From assembly GCA_027578815.1 (NCBI GenBank), contig JANBTH010000326.1, positions 1-20,603 of the forward strand: 20,603 nucleotides of DNA. Direction: 5' to 3'. The notes under the pieces are model-generated. The model was given only the letters and a program-made list of their open reading frames with translations. It was not told where the DNA came from and searched no databases. This document shows, one piece after another, positions 18,210 to 20,603 of the stretch. Positions within the stretch are counted from its first letter, which is position 1. Each line of letters begins with the position of its first letter. Made by a program: the position numbers and the translations under genes. Source of the stretch: Coemansia sp. RSA 1804 (lineage: Eukaryota > Kickxellomycota > Kickxellomycetes > Kickxellales > Kickxellaceae).

Positions 18210-19910
18210 ATGTCAGAACTTGCAACCAAGCTTCCAAACAATATACTGCATCAGATATTTGTTGATGTGGTTGGTAAGAAATCTCCGTTTTCATACGAGA
18301 CAAGGGCATATGGGTTCCCGGGCGACGTCAATTGGGTGCCCAGCCAGGTATGTAGCAGATGGCGGCAAATAGCGCTGGGCCATATCTACCAAGAGTGCCA
18401 TGCATCCATCAAGGAGGGAGGACAAAACATTGTAGTTGGGCCGCTGAAAAACATTGGGGAGATTGAATACATTGGACACAAGATGCTGGAGCATACAAGC
18501 GAGGTCAACGTGTATGTGGATTGCCAGGACATCTTTAATGGCAAGGCACAGCACATGCTGATGAGCCCGCGGTTAAATAATGTAAAGTTTGTGAATGCAA
18601 CAAAACTCAACTTGCATATTCACAACTACTACCAGCTGAAACTAGACTGCCCAAAGGAGGCGTTTGTGCACGCAATTGGGCTTTGCAGACGGTTTAAGAT
18701 AATTGCCCCAAAGGCGAAAAAGCTGGAAATAGTATATGCCAGCAATTACATCATAACGGATACGCAGTTTGGAGCGCTATTCCAGAAATTCATAAAGGAA
18801 GCCGGATCACTAATGAGCGACATGTCGTTGGTTTCTAAGAGTATTCCAATCCCCTACGTGCGTCCTGTTGATGTGGCTGGAAGACTAACGAGTCTTGTGT
18901 ACAAGTGGGATGCAATGCACGAGAACACCATTTCATTAGTGCACATGAACGCAGGCACATTGCAGTCGTTGAAGATAATCCATGCATGCGAGAGCGGGAT
19001 GGAAAGACTGCTGGTGATGCACACCAACGAGCCGGCCATCTACCCGATTCTAAGCAAGCTGGTGATCGAGCCGGCGCCTGGCGTTTCGCAGATAAGAACC
19101 AAGCAGATGTTTCCCGACTTTGCACCCTTCCCAAAGCTCCGACATCTCGACATCCAGACGGCTTACCCGTTTGCGGACGACGTGATGTTCCGCAAGAACA
19201 TGCACACGCTTGAGTATCTGGGGCTCCGGTACGACAAGCAGCTTGCGTTGGTATTCTGCGGAGCCGAAACATTCTCTGGCAAGAAATTCAGTGCGCTCAG
19301 ACAAGTGCATGTGCGCGGAGTGACCAAGTTTCCAACACCACAAAAGCAGGAGCCAAACTCGATGCCCACCAACAGCATACTGGCACAGTTCTTCCTGGAT
19401 GTGTTGCCAAGCCTGCGGCTGCTCAAAATAGACGCCACGGATATTGCAGCCGCGCTGGTTGCGTCGATTTCCAAGGAGCACGTGTACACCAATATCGACC
19501 TGCTTGACATCAACTACAGAATAAGCGCTGGGGAGGTTGTGCGGCTGCTCAAGTCGATGCCCAATCTGTCGCATCTGGTGAGCAGGTTCTCTGGCGTTGG
19601 CAAAAAGTTCCGAGGTCTGACACCCGACCAGCTGGTCAAGAACATGTCGTCGCGGCAGGAGCGGCTGGGAATGAGCAGATTCCGCAAGTGGTCGATTCGC
19701 GGGATTGGAGCGGGCTCTGATTTCGAGGCAATTGCCACCAGCGTGTTTCTTCTTGCTGCTGGATGCACACGGTTTTCGATTATTCCGCTGGAGAAAGGGC
19801 GTGTTGTGGCATACAATAATGCAATCAACTGCGTTGTTGGCAAGACAAGCGAACAGCCAGAAGTGGCCAAAGAAATAGTGCAGCGGCTGTTAACACCAGC
19901 CAACATTTAA
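18210..19910 (+). CDS. F-box-like protein, probable leucine-rich-repeat type substrate receptor
   Basis: A 566-residue protein with an ATG in good context (cacaATGTC), uninterrupted to TAA. Residues about 5-60 read as an F-box-like motif: LPNNILHQIFVDVVG, then a loop, then VPSQVCSRWRQIALGHIY, with the usual LP...IL..IF and V.C..WR.IA positions. F-box proteins dock on Skp1 in SCF ubiquitin ligases and present substrates through the C-terminal part. Here that part shows irregular Leu-spaced segments (for example PKLRHLDIQTAYPF, HTLEYLGLRYDKQL, PSLRLLKIDATDI) typical of divergent LRRs. The fungal group suggested here carries many such paralogues, as I recall. The loop between the two F-box halves is longer than usual (about 20 residues), so Skp1 binding is uncertain. 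It stands alone beside the AT-rich island. Substrate unknown. Confidence 0.78.
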   Translation: MSELATKLPNNILHQIFVDVVGKKSPFSYETRAYGFPGDVNWVPSQVCSRWRQIALGHIYQECHASIKEGGQNIVVGPLKNIGEIEYIGHKMLEHTSEVNVYVDCQDIFNGKAQHMLMSPRLNNVKFVNATKLNLHIHNYYQLKLDCPKEAFVHAIGLCRRFKIIAPKAKKLEIVYASNYIITDTQFGALFQKFIKEAGSLMSDMSLVSKSIPIPYVRPVDVAGRLTSLVYKWDAMHENTISLVHMNAGTLQSLKIIHACESGMERLLVMHTNEPAIYPILSKLVIEPAPGVSQIRTKQMFPDFAPFPKLRHLDIQTAYPFADDVMFRKNMHTLEYLGLRYDKQLALVFCGAETFSGKKFSALRQVHVRGVTKFPTPQKQEPNSMPTNSILAQFFLDVLPSLRLLKIDATDIAAALVASISKEHVYTNIDLLDINYRISAGEVVRLLKSMPNLSHLVSRFSGVGKKFRGLTPDQLVKNMSSRQERLGMSRFRKWSIRGIGAGSDFEAIATSVFLLAAGCTRFSIIPLEKGRVVAYNNAINCVVGKTSEQPEVAKEIVQRLLTPANI

Positions 19911-20589
19911 TTTGAAGAACATTGATATTAATAATACAGATCAAGAGCTAAAAAGTTAAAAAGAAATAGTGTTCAGAGTAGCAGAACTAGTGCATATGCG
20001 GAGAGAGGGAACGACAGAGGGAGAGAGAAAAGGATGCGGAAAAGCATGAGTCTTTGCTTTTAGAGCAAGAAATGCGCGGGCGGAACGAGTCAGGTGCACT
20101 TTCTCACATTTTCGGTCTATTTTATTATTTGCGGAAATGGTGATCTCAAAGAAACGTAATTTGCATTATTCCGCTGGTTTAACTATGAAGCGGGTTTTAG
20201 CTGGCATACACTGTGAGCAATGAGAAACGAGAAAAGGAGAGGGAACTCAGAACAACTAAACCAAAGAAGCTTGTAGTTGCTTCTCATTCATTTACCATGG
20301 GTCAGTAATAATGCATTCGCTATCAATTGTAGTTGCCGTGTTGTCTTGAGGACTGTTAGTGTAGATAAGAGAAGGAGACAGGAGGCTTGCGAGCAGTAGA
20401 ATTGCATCCTGGTTGTTATTCTATCCAGAAGCAGCGTGTGAAATACAGAAAAAAAGAAAACGACAATGGGGGACGGATGCAAGGACCGTCAAGTAAAGTG
20501 GCTGAGGCAGCACGTTTTTCTTGCTTGCTCATTTTCCATTATTTTGCATTATGCCCTTGCATATCACGTGGAAACCGACAGATCTAAAA
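19911..20589. other. intergenic region downstream of the F-box-like gene
   Basis: No convincing gene. It contains a purine-rich stretch (about 19998-20035, repeated gagag) and an E-box CACGTG at 20565-20570. A 66-codon plus frame at 20387-20587 starts at TTG, and the minus-strand frames are short and AT-rich; I treat them as noise. Confidence 0.5.
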
Positions 20590-20603
20590 ATGGACGAGAC
20601 CGA
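20590..20603 (+). CDS. possible start of a further gene, cut by the window edge
   Basis: aaaaATGGACGAGACC has a favourable fungal start context (A at -3, G at +4) and would begin MDET. It lies 20 bases after a CACGTG element. Only four complete codons are visible, so this is a guess from context. Confidence 0.25.

Noticed and set aside
20387..20587. 66-codon plus ORF near the right edge.
   Set aside because: Begins at TTG, has no recognisable features, and sits in low-complexity intergenic DNA.
1..20603. tRNA, rRNA or CRISPR features.
   Set aside because: No tRNA B-box with a matching cloverleaf, no rRNA-like sequence and no spaced direct-repeat array was found by eye; a tRNA scan would be needed to be certain.

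Overview
The window looks like nuclear DNA of an early-diverging fungus. My best guess is a Kickxellales-type zoopagomycete (Coemansia/Linderina-like), and that placement is inference. It rests on GC-rich, compact, essentially intronless genes set in AT-rich intergenic DNA, a fungal Mit1/CHD-type chromatin remodeller, and an F-box-like protein of the style I associate with those genomes. Several of the longest open frames begin at GTG or TTG. I moved those starts to the first sensible ATG, because this is eukaryotic DNA.

Layout. (1) 1-180, minus: the first 60 codons of a gene that leaves the window, encoding a protein with a typical mitochondrial presequence. (2) 181-1430: AT-rich divergent intergenic region with a possible tiny ORF, a 14-bp perfect palindrome and a CT-rich tract. 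(3) 1431-3038, plus: an SLC41/MgtE-type divalent-cation (Mg2+) transporter. (4) 3183-11069, minus: a 2628-residue intronless chromatin remodeller. Its order is chromodomain, chromo-like segment, PHD finger, two more chromo-like segments, SNF2 ATPase, zinc knuckle, a long Gln-rich region, and a second zinc knuckle. It converges tail-to-tail on the transporter with only 144 bp between the stop codons. (5) 11070-18209: a 7-kb gene-poor, AT-rich stretch. (6) 18210-19910, plus: an F-box-like protein. (7) 19911-20603: intergenic, with a possible start of a further gene at 20590.

The unusual part is region 5. By eye there is no CpG dinucleotide at all between 11472 and 15089, and only three between 11472 and 16592, while both flanks have ordinary CpG frequencies. 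Inside lies a decayed retroelement: an endonuclease/exonuclease/phosphatase (EEP) domain with a recognisable GDLNAE motif, one frameshift, and two TGA stops where CGA would restore arginine. This pattern suggests long-term CpG methylation and deamination of a silenced transposon island. The minus strand of the same island carries unexplained cysteine-containing open frames, among them a 54-residue ORF with a CxxC...CxxC pattern. A silenced repeat island next to a Mit1/SHREC-class silencing remodeller is a suggestive juxtaposition, but adjacency alone proves no link.

I saw no tRNA, rRNA or CRISPR array. The genes show no operon-like relationship, as expected for a eukaryote.
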